The position numbers and the translations under genes are program-made. Under the pieces are notes generated by a model. The model searched no databases. It worked only from the letters and a program-made list of their open reading frames with translations, and was not told the origin of the DNA. A stretch of 64,000 nucleotides of DNA from Pseudomonas simiae (GTDB taxonomy: Bacteria; Pseudomonadota; Gammaproteobacteria; Pseudomonadales; Pseudomonadaceae), in assembly GCF_900111895.1 (NCBI RefSeq), contig NZ_FOKB01000001.1:372001-436000 (forward strand). The letters are read 5' to 3'. Of the stretch, positions 1 through 9,494 are shown in pieces (within the stretch, counting starts at the first letter, position 1; each line of letters opens with the position of its first letter).

Positions 1-573
1 GACCTGTACTACCGCCTCAACGTGTTCCCGATCGAAATGGCTCCGTTGCGTGAGCGCGTGGAAGACATTCCGCTGCTGATGAACGAACTGATCTCGCGCA
101 TGGAGCACGAAAAGCGCGGTTCGATCCGTTTCAACTCCGCCGCGATCATGTCCCTGTGCCGCCACGGCTGGCCGGGCAACGTGCGCGAGCTGGCCAACCT
201 GGTGGAGCGCATGGCGATCATGCACCCCTACGGCGTGATCGGCGTGGTCGAGTTGCCGAAGAAATTCCGCTACGTCGACGACGAAGACGAGCAACTGGTC
301 GACAGCCTGCGCACTGACATGGAAGAGCGGGTGGCCATCAACGGCCATACCCCGGACTTCGGTTCCACCGCCATGCTGCCGCCGGAAGGCCTGGACTTGA
401 AGGACTACCTCGGCAACCTCGAACAGGGCCTGATCCAACAGGCTTTGGACGACGCCAACGGTATCGTCGCCCGTGCCGCCGAGCGCCTGCGTATCCGTCG
501 AACCACCTTGGTGGAGAAGATGCGCAAGTACGGCATGAGCCGCAAAGAAGGTGACGAACAGGCGGATGATTGA
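1..573 (+). CDS. fleQ: FleQ, flagellar master regulator (3' end only)
   Basis: The open frame enters from the left edge and ends at a TGA at 571-573, so only about 190 C-terminal residues are present. They hold the end of a sigma-54-interacting AAA+ domain (DLYYRLNVFPIEMAPLRER, then GWPGNVREL) and a C-terminal Fis-type helix-turn-helix (AAERLRIRRTTLVEKMRKYG). FleQ is the c-di-GMP-responsive enhancer-binding protein that starts the Pseudomonas flagellar cascade. The fleSR genes follow directly, as in other pseudomonads. The REC-like N-terminus and Walker A lie outside the window. Confidence 0.95.
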   Translation, partial: DLYYRLNVFPIEMAPLRERVEDIPLLMNELISRMEHEKRGSIRFNSAAIMSLCRHGWPGNVRELANLVERMAIMHPYGVIGVVELPKKFRYVDDEDEQLVDSLRTDMEERVAINGHTPDFGSTAMLPPEGLDLKDYLGNLEQGLIQQALDDANGIVARAAERLRIRRTTLVEKMRKYGMSRKEGDEQADD

Positions 574-613
574 CGCCTGTTTTTCAACTAACTGAAAAAT
601 AAGGTTATTTTTT

Positions 614-630
614 TCGGCACGGGTATTGCT
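614..630 (+). promoter_or_regulatory. Sigma-54 promoter of fleSR
   Basis: The sequence CGGCACGGGTATTGCT has GG at 616-617 and GC at 628-629, exactly ten bases apart, matching the -24/-12 consensus TGGCAC-N5-TTGC. It lies 50 bp before fleS in the only gap between fleQ and fleS. RpoN/FleQ control of fleSR is established in Pseudomonas. Confidence 0.85.
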
Positions 631-680
631 ACAGCCCTCGCAACGTTCCGTTTAACTGACGGTCAGCCAAGCGAGAGAGC

Positions 681-1895
681 ATGATGCCCCACGCCGCCCA
701 ACATTCTTCCAGCTCTGCCATCGCGGGGCTCGTTCCGTCTGTAGAACAGCATAGCCGCCAGGGCCTGGAACAGGCCTTTTCGCAGTTCAGTCAGATGTCC
801 AGCCAATTGACCGACTCTTACAGCTTGCTCGAAGCCCGGGTGTCCGAGCTTAAAGGCGAGCTGGCCGTGGTCAGTGCCCAGCGCATGGAAGAGTTGGCCG
901 AGAAAGAACGCCTGGCCAATCGTCTGCAAAACCTGCTGTCACTGTTGCCCGGTGGCGTGATTGTCATCGACGAAGAGGGCCGCGTGCGCGAAGCCAACCC
1001 GGCCGCCTGCGACATGCTCGGCTTGCCCCTGGAAGGCGAGCTGTGGCGGCATGTCATCACCCGCTGCTTTGCCCCCCGTGAAGACGACGGTCACGAAATT
1101 TCCCTTAAGGATGGCCGCCGCCTGTCCATCGCCACCCGTTCCCTGGACGCGGAGCCGGGCCAGTTGGTGCTGCTCAACGACCTGACTGAAACCCGTCACC
1201 TGCAAGACCAGTTGGCACGCCATGAGCGATTGTCGTCGTTGGGGCGCATGGTCGCTTCTTTGGCGCATCAGATCCGCACACCGCTGTCGGCGGCCTTGAT
1301 CTACGCCAGTCATTTGACTGATGAGCAATTGCCCGCCGCCACCCACCAGCGTTTTGCCGGCCGCCTCAAGGAGCGTCTGCATGAGTTGGAGCATCAGGTG
1401 CGCGATATGCTGGTGTTTGCCCGTGGCGAATTGCCGCTGACCGACCGCATCACGCCGGCGGGGTTGATGCAGGCCCTGCAAGCGGCGGCTGCACCCCATA
1501 TCCAAGACGTCCAGGTGCGCTGGCAATGCGACAGCCATCTCGGTGAACTGCTGTGCAACCGCGACACCTTGGTCGGTTCACTGCTCAACCTGATCGAAAA
1601 CGCCACCCAGGCCAGCGGCCCGGGCGCGCGGCTCAAGGTGCACCTGTACAACCGCGGGCAAAACCTGCGCTTGTGCATCAGCGACAGTGGCAGTGGTATC
1701 GAACCTGCCGTGTTGCAGCGTCTGGGCGAACCCTTTTTTACCACCAAGACCAACGGCACCGGCCTGGGCCTGACCGTGGTCAAGGCAGTGGCACGCGCCC
1801 ATCAGGGAGAATTGCAGCTGCATTCCCGTGTTGGGCGTGGCACCTGTGCATTGATGACCTTGCCGCTGTTTTCCGGCGCGGCAAGCGCGGAGTAG
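681..1895 (+). CDS. fleS: FleS, cytoplasmic sensor histidine kinase of the flagellar cascade
   Basis: This 404-residue kinase phosphorylates FleR to switch on middle flagellar genes. It has no membrane segment. Residues about 25-85 look like a coiled coil, about 85-175 a PAS domain (GGVIVIDEEGRVREANPAA), then a HisKA domain with phospho-acceptor H196 in SLAHQIRTPLSAA, and an HATPase with N box (LLNLIENATQ), DSGSGI and GTGLGLTVV motifs. Two ATG codons stand in tandem at the start. fleR follows after 7 bp, so the two are one operon under the sigma-54 site at 614-630. Confidence 0.95.
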   Translation: MMPHAAQHSSSSAIAGLVPSVEQHSRQGLEQAFSQFSQMSSQLTDSYSLLEARVSELKGELAVVSAQRMEELAEKERLANRLQNLLSLLPGGVIVIDEEGRVREANPAACDMLGLPLEGELWRHVITRCFAPREDDGHEISLKDGRRLSIATRSLDAEPGQLVLLNDLTETRHLQDQLARHERLSSLGRMVASLAHQIRTPLSAALIYASHLTDEQLPAATHQRFAGRLKERLHELEHQVRDMLVFARGELPLTDRITPAGLMQALQAAAAPHIQDVQVRWQCDSHLGELLCNRDTLVGSLLNLIENATQASGPGARLKVHLYNRGQNLRLCISDSGSGIEPAVLQRLGEPFFTTKTNGTGLGLTVVKAVARAHQGELQLHSRVGRGTCALMTLPLFSGAASAE

Positions 1896-1902
1896 AAAGG
1901 TT

Positions 1903-3279
1903 ATGGCTATCAAGGTTCTGTTGGTGGAAGACGATCGCGCCCTGCGTGAAGCATTGGCTGACACGCTGCTGCTGGCGGGCCATGACTACCGGGCGGTCGG
2001 TTCTGCCGAGGCTGCCTTGGAGGCGGTGGAGCAGGAGTCCTTCAGCTTGGTGGTCAGCGATGTGAACATGCCCGGCATGGACGGGCACCAGTTGCTCGGC
2101 CTGCTGCGTGCGCGCCAGCCGCAATTGCCGGTGTTGCTGATGACCGCCCACGGCGCCGTTGAGCGTGCGGTTGACGCCATGCGCCAGGGGGCGGCGGATT
2201 ACCTGGTCAAGCCATTCGAGCCGAAAGCGTTGATCGAGCTGGTCGTGCGGCATGCCTTGGGCGTGATCCCGCCCAGTGACGGCGAGGGGCCGATTGCCTT
2301 CGAGCCGGCCAGTGCACAATTGCTGGAACTGGCGGCCCGCGTGGCGCGCAGCGATTCCACCGTGTTGATTTCCGGCGAGTCCGGCACCGGCAAGGAAGTG
2401 CTGGCGCGCTACATCCATCAGCAATCGACCCGCGCCAAGCAACCCTTTATCGCCATCAACTGCGCGGCGATCCCCGACAACATGCTCGAAGCCACGCTGT
2501 TCGGTCACGAAAAAGGCTCCTTCACCGGCGCCATCGCAGCCCAGGCGGGCAAGTTCGAACAAGCTGACGGTGGCACCATCCTGCTCGATGAGATTTCGGA
2601 AATGCCCCTGGGCCTGCAAGCCAAGTTGCTGCGGGTGTTGCAGGAGCGTGAAGTGGAACGCGTCGGCGCCCGCAAACCGATCCAGCTGGATATCCGTGTG
2701 GTTGCCACCACCAACCGTGACCTGGCGGGCGAAGTGGCGGCGGGGCGCTTCCGTGAAGACCTGTTTTACCGCCTCTCCGTATTCCCCCTGGCCTGGCGGC
2801 CCTTGCGCGAGCGCCCGGCGGATATCATTCCGCTGGCCGAGCGTCTGCTGAACAACCACGTCAAAAAAATGAAGCATGCCCAGGCGCGGCTGTCGGCCGA
2901 GGCTCAGGCCTGTCTGATCGCATACCCGTGGCCGGGCAATGTGCGGGAATTGGACAACGCCATCCAGCGCGCGCTGATCCTGCAGCAGGGTGGCTTGATC
3001 CAGCCCCAGGATTTTTGTTTGGCGATGGGCAGCGGTGCGGCGCCGTTGCCGACTCTGGCGCCCACGCCTGTGGTGGTCGAAGCCGAGACCGCCGGTGCCT
3101 TGGGTGACGACCTGCGTCGCCGCGAATTCCAGATGATCATCGACACCCTGCGTTCCGAGCGCGGCCGCCGCAAAGAGGCTGCCGAACGCTTGGGCATCAG
3201 CCCGCGCACCCTGCGCTACAAGCTGGCGCAGATGCGCGACGCCGGGATGGATGTGGAAGCGTATCTATTCGCCACATAA
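1903..3279 (+). CDS. fleR: FleR, sigma-54-dependent response regulator
   Basis: This 458-residue regulator is the partner of FleS. It has a receiver domain with phospho-acceptor D53 (SDVNMPGMDG), an AAA+ domain with Walker A GESGTGKE at 158-165, the sigma-54 contact loop as GSFTGA at 205-210 (the usual form is GAFTGA), and a C-terminal Fis-type HTH (RKEAAERLGISPRTLRYKL). The family activates class III flagellar operons such as fliE and hook genes. The GSFTGA variant still keeps the critical T and G. Confidence 0.95.
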   Translation: MAIKVLLVEDDRALREALADTLLLAGHDYRAVGSAEAALEAVEQESFSLVVSDVNMPGMDGHQLLGLLRARQPQLPVLLMTAHGAVERAVDAMRQGAADYLVKPFEPKALIELVVRHALGVIPPSDGEGPIAFEPASAQLLELAARVARSDSTVLISGESGTGKEVLARYIHQQSTRAKQPFIAINCAAIPDNMLEATLFGHEKGSFTGAIAAQAGKFEQADGGTILLDEISEMPLGLQAKLLRVLQEREVERVGARKPIQLDIRVVATTNRDLAGEVAAGRFREDLFYRLSVFPLAWRPLRERPADIIPLAERLLNNHVKKMKHAQARLSAEAQACLIAYPWPGNVRELDNAIQRALILQQGGLIQPQDFCLAMGSGAAPLPTLAPTPVVVEAETAGALGDDLRRREFQMIIDTLRSERGRRKEAAERLGISPRTLRYKLAQMRDAGMDVEAYLFAT

Positions 3280-3332
3280 CCGGTAACAAGGTCGACAAGG
3301 TTTGTCGCCTTTTCTTACGAGTTGATACAGAG

Positions 3333-3349
3333 CTGGCACCCTTGTTGCT
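3333..3349 (+). promoter_or_regulatory. Sigma-54 promoter of the fliE operon
   Basis: CTGGCACCCTTGTTGCT has GG at 3335-3336 and GC at 3347-3348, a perfect TGGCAC-N5-TTGC match. It lies 62 bp before the fliE start and is the likely promoter for fliEFGHIJ, under FleQ and/or FleR. Confidence 0.9.
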
Positions 3350-3410
3350 ACTTCCCTAGTAATTGCGGCGTAGCGTCAAAAAACATGCGGGTTGTCGGAG
3401 AGAGAAGTTC

Positions 3411-3740
3411 ATGAGCCAGGGTATTGAGTTCAATCGGTTGATGTTGGATATGCGCGCCATGCAAATGGATGCCATGGCTCAACCGAAATCCGTCGCGCCA
3501 GCGCCGGAATTGGGCCAAAGCAGCTTCGCCGATATGCTCGGTCAGGCCATCAACAAAGTCAGTGACACCCAGCAAGCCTCCAGCCAGTTGGCCAATGCCT
3601 TTGAAATTGGCAAAAGCGGCGTGGACCTCACCGATGTGATGGTCGCCTCGCAAAAGGCCAGTGTTTCCTTCCAGGCGCTGACCCAGGTGCGTAACAAGCT
3701 GGTTCAGGCCTATCAAGACATCATGCAGATGCCGGTTTAA
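3411..3740 (+). CDS. fliE: FliE, rod/MS-ring junction protein
   Basis: This 109-residue protein joins the MS ring to the proximal rod and is needed to start type III export. The ATG at 3411 ([10 protein letters not shown]) is chosen over an upstream in-frame ATG because a purine-rich GGAGAGAGAAG site lies just before it and this N-terminus is typical of Pseudomonas FliE. The C-terminal [26 protein letters not shown] is the family signature. fliF follows after 16 bp. Confidence 0.95.
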   Translation: MSQGIEFNRLMLDMRAMQMDAMAQPKSVAPAPELGQSSFADMLGQAINKVSDTQQASSQLANAFEIGKSGVDLTDVMVASQKASVSFQALTQVRNKLVQAYQDIMQMPV

Positions 3741-3756
3741 GGACGAGATTTAAGTC

Positions 3757-5535
3757 ATGGCAGAAGCACTCGTGGACAACGCACCCGCCAAGGCAGATGG
3801 CAAGCCGCCGCTGTTTGGCCTGTCGTTCCTGGAAAACCTCTCCGAAATGACCATGCTGCGTCAGGTGGGCCTGATGGTCGGCCTGGCCGCCAGCGTGGCG
3901 ATTGGTTTTGCCGTGGTGCTGTGGTCGCAGCAACCTGATTACCGGCCGCTGTACGGCAGCCTGGCGGGCATGGACTCCAAGCAGATCATGGAAACCCTGG
4001 CCGCCGCCGACATCGCCTACACCGTGGAGCCCAACTCCGGGGCCCTGCTGGTCAAGGCCGACGACGTGGCTCGTGCGCGCATGAAGCTTGCCGCCGCCGG
4101 CGTGACCCCGTCCGACAGCAATATCGGTTTTGAGATCCTCGACAAGGACCAGGGCCTGGGCACCAGCCAGTTCATGGAAGCCACCCGCTACCGCCGTGGC
4201 CTGGAAGGCGAGCTGGCACGCACCATCTCCAGCTTGAACAACGTCAAGGGCGCCCGCGTGCACCTGGCCATCCCGAAAAGCTCGGTGTTTGTACGCGACG
4301 AGCGCAAGCCCAGCGCCTCGGTGTTGGTTGAACTGTTTGCTGGCCGCTCCCTGGAGCCTGGCCAGGTCCTGGCGATCGTCAACCTGGTCGCCACCAGCGT
4401 GCCCGAGCTGAGCAAATCGCAGATCACCGTGGTGGACCAGAAGGGCAACCTGCTGTCCGACCAGGCGGAAAACTCCGCGCTGACCCAGGCCGGCAAGCAG
4501 TTCGACTACAGTCGTCGCGTCGAAAGCATGCTCACCCAGCGTGTGCACAACATCCTGCAGCCGGTGCTGGGCAACGACCGCTACAAGGCCGAAGTGTCGG
4601 CCGATGTGGACTTCAGCGCCGTCGAGTCGACCTCCGAGCAATTCAACCCGGACCAGCCTGCCTTGCGCAGTGAGCAGTCCACCAGCGAACAACGCACCGC
4701 CGCCAATGGCCCGCCGCAAGGTGTGCCGGGCGCATTGAGCAACCAGCCGCCAGCCCCGGCTTCGGCGCCGCAAACCACCGGTGGCGCTACTGCCAGTGCT
4801 GGCGCGATTCAGCCAGGCCAGCCACTGCTGGATGCCAACGGCCAGCAAATCATGGACCCGGCCACTGGCCAGCCGATGCTCGCCCCGTACCCGGCGGACA
4901 AACGTAACCAGTCCACCAAGAACTTCGAGCTCGACCGTTCCATCAGCCACACCAAGCAACAACAGGGTCGCGTCAATCGCCTGTCGGTGTCAGTGGTGGT
5001 GGATGACCAGGTCAAGGTCAATGCCGCTGACGGCGCCGTCACCCGTGCGCCATGGAGCGCCGACGAATTGGCGCGCTTTACCCGTCTGGTGCAGGACGCT
5101 GTGGGTTTTGACGCCAGCCGTGGTGACAGTGTCAGCGTGATTAACATGCCGTTCTCCGCCGTGCGTGGCGAAGTGATCGCTGAACCGGCGTTCTACTCGC
5201 AGCCGTGGTTCTGGGACATCGTCAAGCAAGTGCTGGGTGTGTTGTTCATCCTGGTGCTGGTGTTTGGCGTGCTTCGCCCGGTGCTCAACAACATCACCGG
5301 CAACGGCAAAAAACAGCTGGCCCTGGCCGGTGGCGACGTCGAGCTGGGCGGCATGGGCGGCCTCGACGGCGAACTGGCCAACGACCGTGTCAGCCTCGGC
5401 GGCCCGCAAAGCATCCTGTTGCCAAGCCCGAGCGAAGGCTATGACGCTCAGTTGAACGCAATCAAGAGTCTGGTGGCAGAAGACCCGGGCCGTGTGGCCC
5501 AGGTCGTGAAAGAGTGGATCAACGCAGATGAGTGA
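3757..5535 (+). CDS. fliF: FliF, MS-ring protein
   Basis: This 592-residue protein builds the membrane/supramembrane ring on which the basal body assembles. A transmembrane segment lies near residues 30-53 and a second near 485-507, with the large periplasmic ring-building region between. A Pro/Ala/Gln-rich stretch at about 310-385 is low complexity. The cytoplasmic tail ends in VAQVVKEWINADE, the FliG-binding segment. Its last 8 bp overlap fliG, which suggests translational coupling. Confidence 0.97.
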   Translation: MAEALVDNAPAKADGKPPLFGLSFLENLSEMTMLRQVGLMVGLAASVAIGFAVVLWSQQPDYRPLYGSLAGMDSKQIMETLAAADIAYTVEPNSGALLVKADDVARARMKLAAAGVTPSDSNIGFEILDKDQGLGTSQFMEATRYRRGLEGELARTISSLNNVKGARVHLAIPKSSVFVRDERKPSASVLVELFAGRSLEPGQVLAIVNLVATSVPELSKSQITVVDQKGNLLSDQAENSALTQAGKQFDYSRRVESMLTQRVHNILQPVLGNDRYKAEVSADVDFSAVESTSEQFNPDQPALRSEQSTSEQRTAANGPPQGVPGALSNQPPAPASAPQTTGGATASAGAIQPGQPLLDANGQQIMDPATGQPMLAPYPADKRNQSTKNFELDRSISHTKQQQGRVNRLSVSVVVDDQVKVNAADGAVTRAPWSADELARFTRLVQDAVGFDASRGDSVSVINMPFSAVRGEVIAEPAFYSQPWFWDIVKQVLGVLFILVLVFGVLRPVLNNITGNGKKQLALAGGDVELGGMGGLDGELANDRVSLGGPQSILLPSPSEGYDAQLNAIKSLVAEDPGRVAQVVKEWINADE

Positions 5536-6547
5536 TAATCGAGCCGCTGTTGCCAAGCTCACCAAGGTCGACAAAGCCGCAGTCCTGCTGCTGTCCCTCG
5601 GTGAAACCGACGCCGCCCAAGTGCTGCGCCACATGGGGCCCAAAGAGGTTCAACGTGTGGGCGTGGCCATGGCGCAGATGCGCAATGTGCACCGCGAACA
5701 AGTCGAGCAAGTGATGAGCGAGTTCGTCGAGATCGTCGGCGACCAGACCAGCCTGGGCGTCGGCTCCGACAGCTACATCCGCAAGATGCTCACCTCGGCC
5801 CTGGGCGAAGACAAGGCCAACGGCCTGATCGACCGCATCCTGCTCGGTGGCAACACCAGCGGCCTCGACAGCCTGAAATGGATGGAGCCCCGCGCCGTTG
5901 CCGACGTGATCCGCTACGAACACCCGCAGATCCAGGCGATCGTGGTGGCGTACCTGGACCCCGACCAGGCCGGTGAAGTCCTCGGCCACTTCGACCATAA
6001 GGTGCGCCTGGACATCATCCTGCGCGTGTCGTCGCTGAACACCGTACAGCCGGCAGCGCTGAAAGAGCTCAACACGATTCTGGAGAAGCAGTTCTCCGGC
6101 AACTCGAATGCCTCGCGCACCACCTTGGGCGGTATCAAGCGCGCGGCCGATATCATGAACTTCCTCGACAGCTCGGTCGAAGGCCAGTTGATGGACTCGA
6201 TCCGCGAGATCGACGACACCCTGTCCGGCCAGATCGAAGACCTCATGTTCGTGTTCAACAACCTCTCCGATGTCGACGACCGTGGCATCCAGGCGTTGCT
6301 GCGCGAAGTGTCTTCCGACGTGCTGGTGCTGGCCCTCAAGGGCTCGGACGAAAACGTCAAAGAGAAGATCTTCAAGAACATGTCCAAGCGTGCCTCGGAA
6401 CTGCTGCGCGACGACCTGGAAGCCAAAGGTCCGGTGCGGGTCAGCGACGTGGAAACCGCGCAGAAAGAAATCCTCACCATTGCCCGCCGTATGGCCGAAG
6501 CCGGAGAAATCGTTCTCGGCGGGAAGGGCGGCGAAGAAATGATCTAA
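5528..6547 (+). CDS. fliG: FliG, C-ring rotor protein
   Basis: This 339-residue switch protein sits between FliF and FliM and carries the torque-generating charged helix that faces the stators. The middle-domain motif EHPQ (RYEHPQIQAIVVAYL) and the C-terminal domain (DDRGIQALLREV through ASELLRDDLEAKGPVRVSD) are clear. It overlaps fliF by 8 bp. Length is normal for the family. Confidence 0.97.
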   Translation: MSDNRAAVAKLTKVDKAAVLLLSLGETDAAQVLRHMGPKEVQRVGVAMAQMRNVHREQVEQVMSEFVEIVGDQTSLGVGSDSYIRKMLTSALGEDKANGLIDRILLGGNTSGLDSLKWMEPRAVADVIRYEHPQIQAIVVAYLDPDQAGEVLGHFDHKVRLDIILRVSSLNTVQPAALKELNTILEKQFSGNSNASRTTLGGIKRAADIMNFLDSSVEGQLMDSIREIDDTLSGQIEDLMFVFNNLSDVDDRGIQALLREVSSDVLVLALKGSDENVKEKIFKNMSKRASELLRDDLEAKGPVRVSDVETAQKEILTIARRMAEAGEIVLGGKGGEEMI

Positions 6548-6557
6548 GGCGCCTTTC

Positions 6558-7322
6558 ATGTCGAACAAAGATGAGGCGCCCAGCGATCTGATTCGCGCGC
6601 GGGACGTCGGTGGGTTCGACATCTGGTCGTTGCCCAGCTTCGATCCACATGTGCCCGAGCCTGAGCCTGAACCGGTTGAAGAGCCGCCGGCGGAAATGGA
6701 AGAAGTGCCGCTGGATGAAGTCCAGCCACTGACCCTCGAAGAATTGGAAGCTATCCGCCAGGAGGCCTACAACGAGGGCTTCGCGGCGGGTGAAAAAGAT
6801 GGTTTTCGCAGCACCACTCTCAAGGTCCGTCAGGAAGCCGAGGAGGCGCTGAGCGCCAAATTGGCCAGCCTGGAGCGCTTGATGGGCGGCCTGTTCGACC
6901 CCATCGCCGAGCAGGATTCGCAGATCGAAAAAGCCATGGTCGAGCTGGTGCAGCACATCGCCCGCCAGGTGATCCAGCGCGAGTTGGTGCTGGACTCCAG
7001 CCATATCGAAAGCGTGATGCGCGAAGCCCTCAAGCTGCTGCCCCTGGGTGTCGGCAATGTACGGCTGTACATCAATCCCCAGGATTTTGAACAGGTCAAA
7101 GCCCTGCGCGAGCGCCATGAAGAAACCTGGCGCATCGTCGAGGACGCGTCGTTGCAGCCCGGTGGTTGTCGAGTCGAAACCGAGCACAGCCGCATCGATG
7201 CCACGGTGGAAACCCGCATCAGCCAGATCATGGCCAAGCTGCAGGATCAGGCCCACGAGCAGGTGTTGAACCCTGCCGAGCCAGACCTGAGCGTGGACCT
7301 GGACGCCCCCGATGCGCCTTGA
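6558..7322 (+). CDS. fliH: FliH, negative regulator of the export ATPase
   Basis: This 254-residue protein is the peripheral stalk that holds the FliI ATPase at the C ring. It has an acidic Pro/Glu-rich N-terminus (residues about 30-60), a long helix with [16 protein letters not shown] (GxxxG-type repeats), and a C-terminal FliH domain. It overlaps fliI by 11 bp, which fits co-translation with its partner. Confidence 0.93.
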   Translation: MSNKDEAPSDLIRARDVGGFDIWSLPSFDPHVPEPEPEPVEEPPAEMEEVPLDEVQPLTLEELEAIRQEAYNEGFAAGEKDGFRSTTLKVRQEAEEALSAKLASLERLMGGLFDPIAEQDSQIEKAMVELVQHIARQVIQRELVLDSSHIESVMREALKLLPLGVGNVRLYINPQDFEQVKALRERHEETWRIVEDASLQPGGCRVETEHSRIDATVETRISQIMAKLQDQAHEQVLNPAEPDLSVDLDAPDAP

Positions 7323-8670
7323 TCGCACCAGTTTCGCCAAGCGCTTGAGCGGTTACGCCGAAGCCGCAGAGTTGCCTGGCCAGCCGATCCTTGAAGGACG
7401 CCTGTTGCGCATGGTCGGCCTGACCCTCGAAGCCGAAGGCCTGCGTGCTGCCATGGGTAGCCGTTGCATGGTGATCAACGACGACAGCTACCACCCGGTG
7501 CAGGTCGAAGCCGAAGTCATGGGCTTTTCCGGCAGCAAGATTTTCCTGATGCCCGTGGGCAGCCTGGCGGGCATTGCCCCCGGCGCGCGCGTGGTGCCCT
7601 TGGCCGATACCGGCCGCCTGCCGATGGGCATGAGCATGCTCGGCCGCGTGCTTGATGGCGCCGGTCGCGCGCTGGATGGCAAAGGCGGCATGAAGGCCGA
7701 AGACTGGGTGCCGATGGATGGCCCCACCATCAATCCGCTCAACCGTAACCCCATCAGCGTGCCGCTGGACGTGGGCATCCGCAGCATCAACGGATTATTG
7801 ACGGTCGGCCGCGGCCAGCGTCTGGGCCTGTTTGCCGGTACGGGCGTGGGTAAGTCGGTACTGCTGGGCATGATGACGCGCTTTACCGAGGCCGACATCA
7901 TCGTGGTGGGGCTGATCGGTGAGCGGGGCCGCGAGGTGAAGGAATTCATCGAGCACAGCCTCGGTGAAGAAGGCCTCAAGCGTTCGGTCGTCGTCGCTTC
8001 CCCGGCGGACGATGCACCACTGATGCGTTTGCGCGCCGCCATGTACTGCACACGCATCGCCGAATACTTTCGTGACAAGGGCAAGAACGTGCTGTTGCTG
8101 ATGGATTCGCTCACGCGTTTCGCCCAGGCCCAGCGGGAAATCGCCCTGGCCATCGGTGAACCACCGGCCACCAAGGGGTATCCGCCCTCGGTGTTCGCCA
8201 AGCTGCCCAAGCTGGTGGAACGTGCCGGTAATGCCGAGGCGGGCGGGGGCTCGATCACGGCGTTCTATACCGTGCTGTCCGAAGGTGATGACCAGCAAGA
8301 CCCGATTGCTGACTCGGCGCGGGGTGTGCTCGACGGCCACATTGTGCTGTCGCGGCGTTTGGCCGAAGAGGGGCATTACCCGGCCATCGATATCGAAGCG
8401 TCCATCAGCCGGGTGATGCCGGCGGTGGTGACGCCGGAGCATATGATTCGCGCGCAACAATTCAAGCAGTTATGGTCGCGCTACCAACAGAGCCGCGATC
8501 TGATCAGCGTCGGCGCCTACGTGGCGGGCGGCGATCGCGACACCGACCTCGCCATCGCCCTGCAACCGCAACTGGTGACCTACTTGCGCCAAGGCCTCAA
8601 CGACAAGATCAGCATGGGTGAAAGCGAAGCGCACCTGCAGTCGATCTTCGCCCCGGCGCCGGGCGGCTAA
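7312..8670 (+). CDS. fliI: FliI, flagellar export ATPase
   Basis: This 452-residue F1-type ATPase energises flagellar protein export. The P-loop AGTGVGKS is at about 175-182, Walker B is [17 protein letters not shown], and [11 protein letters not shown] is the usual beta-type segment. The ATG lies inside the end of fliH, 11 bp before its stop. fliJ follows after 3 bp. Confidence 0.97.
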   Translation: MRLDRTSFAKRLSGYAEAAELPGQPILEGRLLRMVGLTLEAEGLRAAMGSRCMVINDDSYHPVQVEAEVMGFSGSKIFLMPVGSLAGIAPGARVVPLADTGRLPMGMSMLGRVLDGAGRALDGKGGMKAEDWVPMDGPTINPLNRNPISVPLDVGIRSINGLLTVGRGQRLGLFAGTGVGKSVLLGMMTRFTEADIIVVGLIGERGREVKEFIEHSLGEEGLKRSVVVASPADDAPLMRLRAAMYCTRIAEYFRDKGKNVLLLMDSLTRFAQAQREIALAIGEPPATKGYPPSVFAKLPKLVERAGNAEAGGGSITAFYTVLSEGDDQQDPIADSARGVLDGHIVLSRRLAEEGHYPAIDIEASISRVMPAVVTPEHMIRAQQFKQLWSRYQQSRDLISVGAYVAGGDRDTDLAIALQPQLVTYLRQGLNDKISMGESEAHLQSIFAPAPGG

Positions 8671-8673
8671 GCC

Positions 8674-9123
8674 ATGGCCAACAGCCGCGCCGCACGCCTG
8701 GCTCCGGTGGTGGACATGGCCGAAAAGGCCGAGAAAACCGCCGTGCAGCGCCTGGGTTACTTCCAGGGGCAGGTGCGCTTGGCCGAGAGCAAGCTGGGCG
8801 ACCTGGAGCGCTTTCGGGGCGAATACCAGCAACAGTGGATCGAGCGTGGCGCCAAAGGTGTGTCCGGCCAATGGCTGATGGGCTACCAGGGCTTTCTCAA
8901 CCAACTGGAAACGGCTGTCGGCCAGCAGCGCCAGAGCCTGGCGTGGCACCAGAACAACCTCGATAAAGCCCGCGAAAGCTGGCAAGCCGCGTTTGCCCGG
9001 GTCGAAGGCCTGCGCAAGCTGGTGCAGCGCTATATCGACGAGGCGCGGGCCATCGAAGACAAGCGTGAACAGAAGCTGCTCGACGAACTCTCCCAACGCA
9101 TGCCGCGCAAAGACGTCTATTGA
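8674..9123 (+). CDS. fliJ: FliJ, export chaperone-escort / central stalk
   Basis: This 149-residue protein is almost wholly helical and coiled coil, rich in Q, E, R and K, as expected for the FliJ central stalk that links the FliI hexamer to FlhA. Position directly after fliI supports the call more than sequence does. It is the last gene of the fliE-fliJ transcript before the Hsb phosphorelay genes. Confidence 0.9.
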   Translation: MANSRAARLAPVVDMAEKAEKTAVQRLGYFQGQVRLAESKLGDLERFRGEYQQQWIERGAKGVSGQWLMGYQGFLNQLETAVGQQRQSLAWHQNNLDKARESWQAAFARVEGLRKLVQRYIDEARAIEDKREQKLLDELSQRMPRKDVY

Positions 9124-9154
9124 CAGTTGCCCATGGCGCCTTCTCCTGCTAAAC

Positions 9155-9178
9155 CTTGTGTCATTGCCAATGACAAGG
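9155..9178 (+). promoter_or_regulatory. Hairpin covering the hsbA ribosome-binding site
   Basis: TGTCATTG (9159-9166) and CAATGACA (9168-9175) are an exact inverted repeat around one base. In RNA, CCTTG at 9155-9159 could also pair with CAAGG at 9174-9178, which is part of the AAGGAA Shine-Dalgarno of hsbA (ATG at 9189). The site may instead be a DNA operator. Both readings are inference from symmetry. Confidence 0.45.
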
Positions 9179-9188
9179 AAGCAGTCGC

Positions 9189-9494
9189 ATGTCAGTCGAG
9201 TCAGACGTATCCCTGGATGGGAAGAAGTTAACGATCGTGGTCAAAGGCCGGTTCGATTTCGGCAGTCACCAGACGTTTCGTGATGCCTACGAACGGTTTT
9301 ACAAGGTTCCCGAGTCGTACGTCGTCGACTTGAAGGAAACCACCTACATGGACAGTTCGGCCTTGGGCATGCTCCTGCTCCTGCGTGACCACGCGGGTGG
9401 CGACCAGTCCGAGGTCAGGGTGGTCAATAGCAACTCAGACGTGCGCAAGATCCTCGCCATCTCCAACTTCGACAAGCTGTTCGACATCAGTTGA
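9189..9494 (+). CDS. hsbA: HsbA-like STAS-domain anti-sigma factor antagonist
   Basis: This 101-residue single STAS domain carries the phosphorylatable motif YMDSSALGM (D55-S56-S57). In P. aeruginosa HsbA is switched by HsbR phosphatase/kinase activity, and it binds FlgM or a diguanylate cyclase to choose between motility and attachment. The gene is next to an HsbR-like and an HptB-like gene, the same trio as in P. putida between fliJ and fliK. Its stop overlaps the next start by 4 bp. Confidence 0.82.
   Translation: MSVESDVSLDGKKLTIVVKGRFDFGSHQTFRDAYERFYKVPESYVVDLKETTYMDSSALGMLLLLRDHAGGDQSEVRVVNSNSDVRKILAISNFDKLFDIS

Noticed and set aside
9132-9152. Possible sigma-54 site before hsbA (TGGCGCC...TGCT)
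   Set aside because: The GG and GC elements are 11 bases apart instead of 10, and the -24 box is poor.
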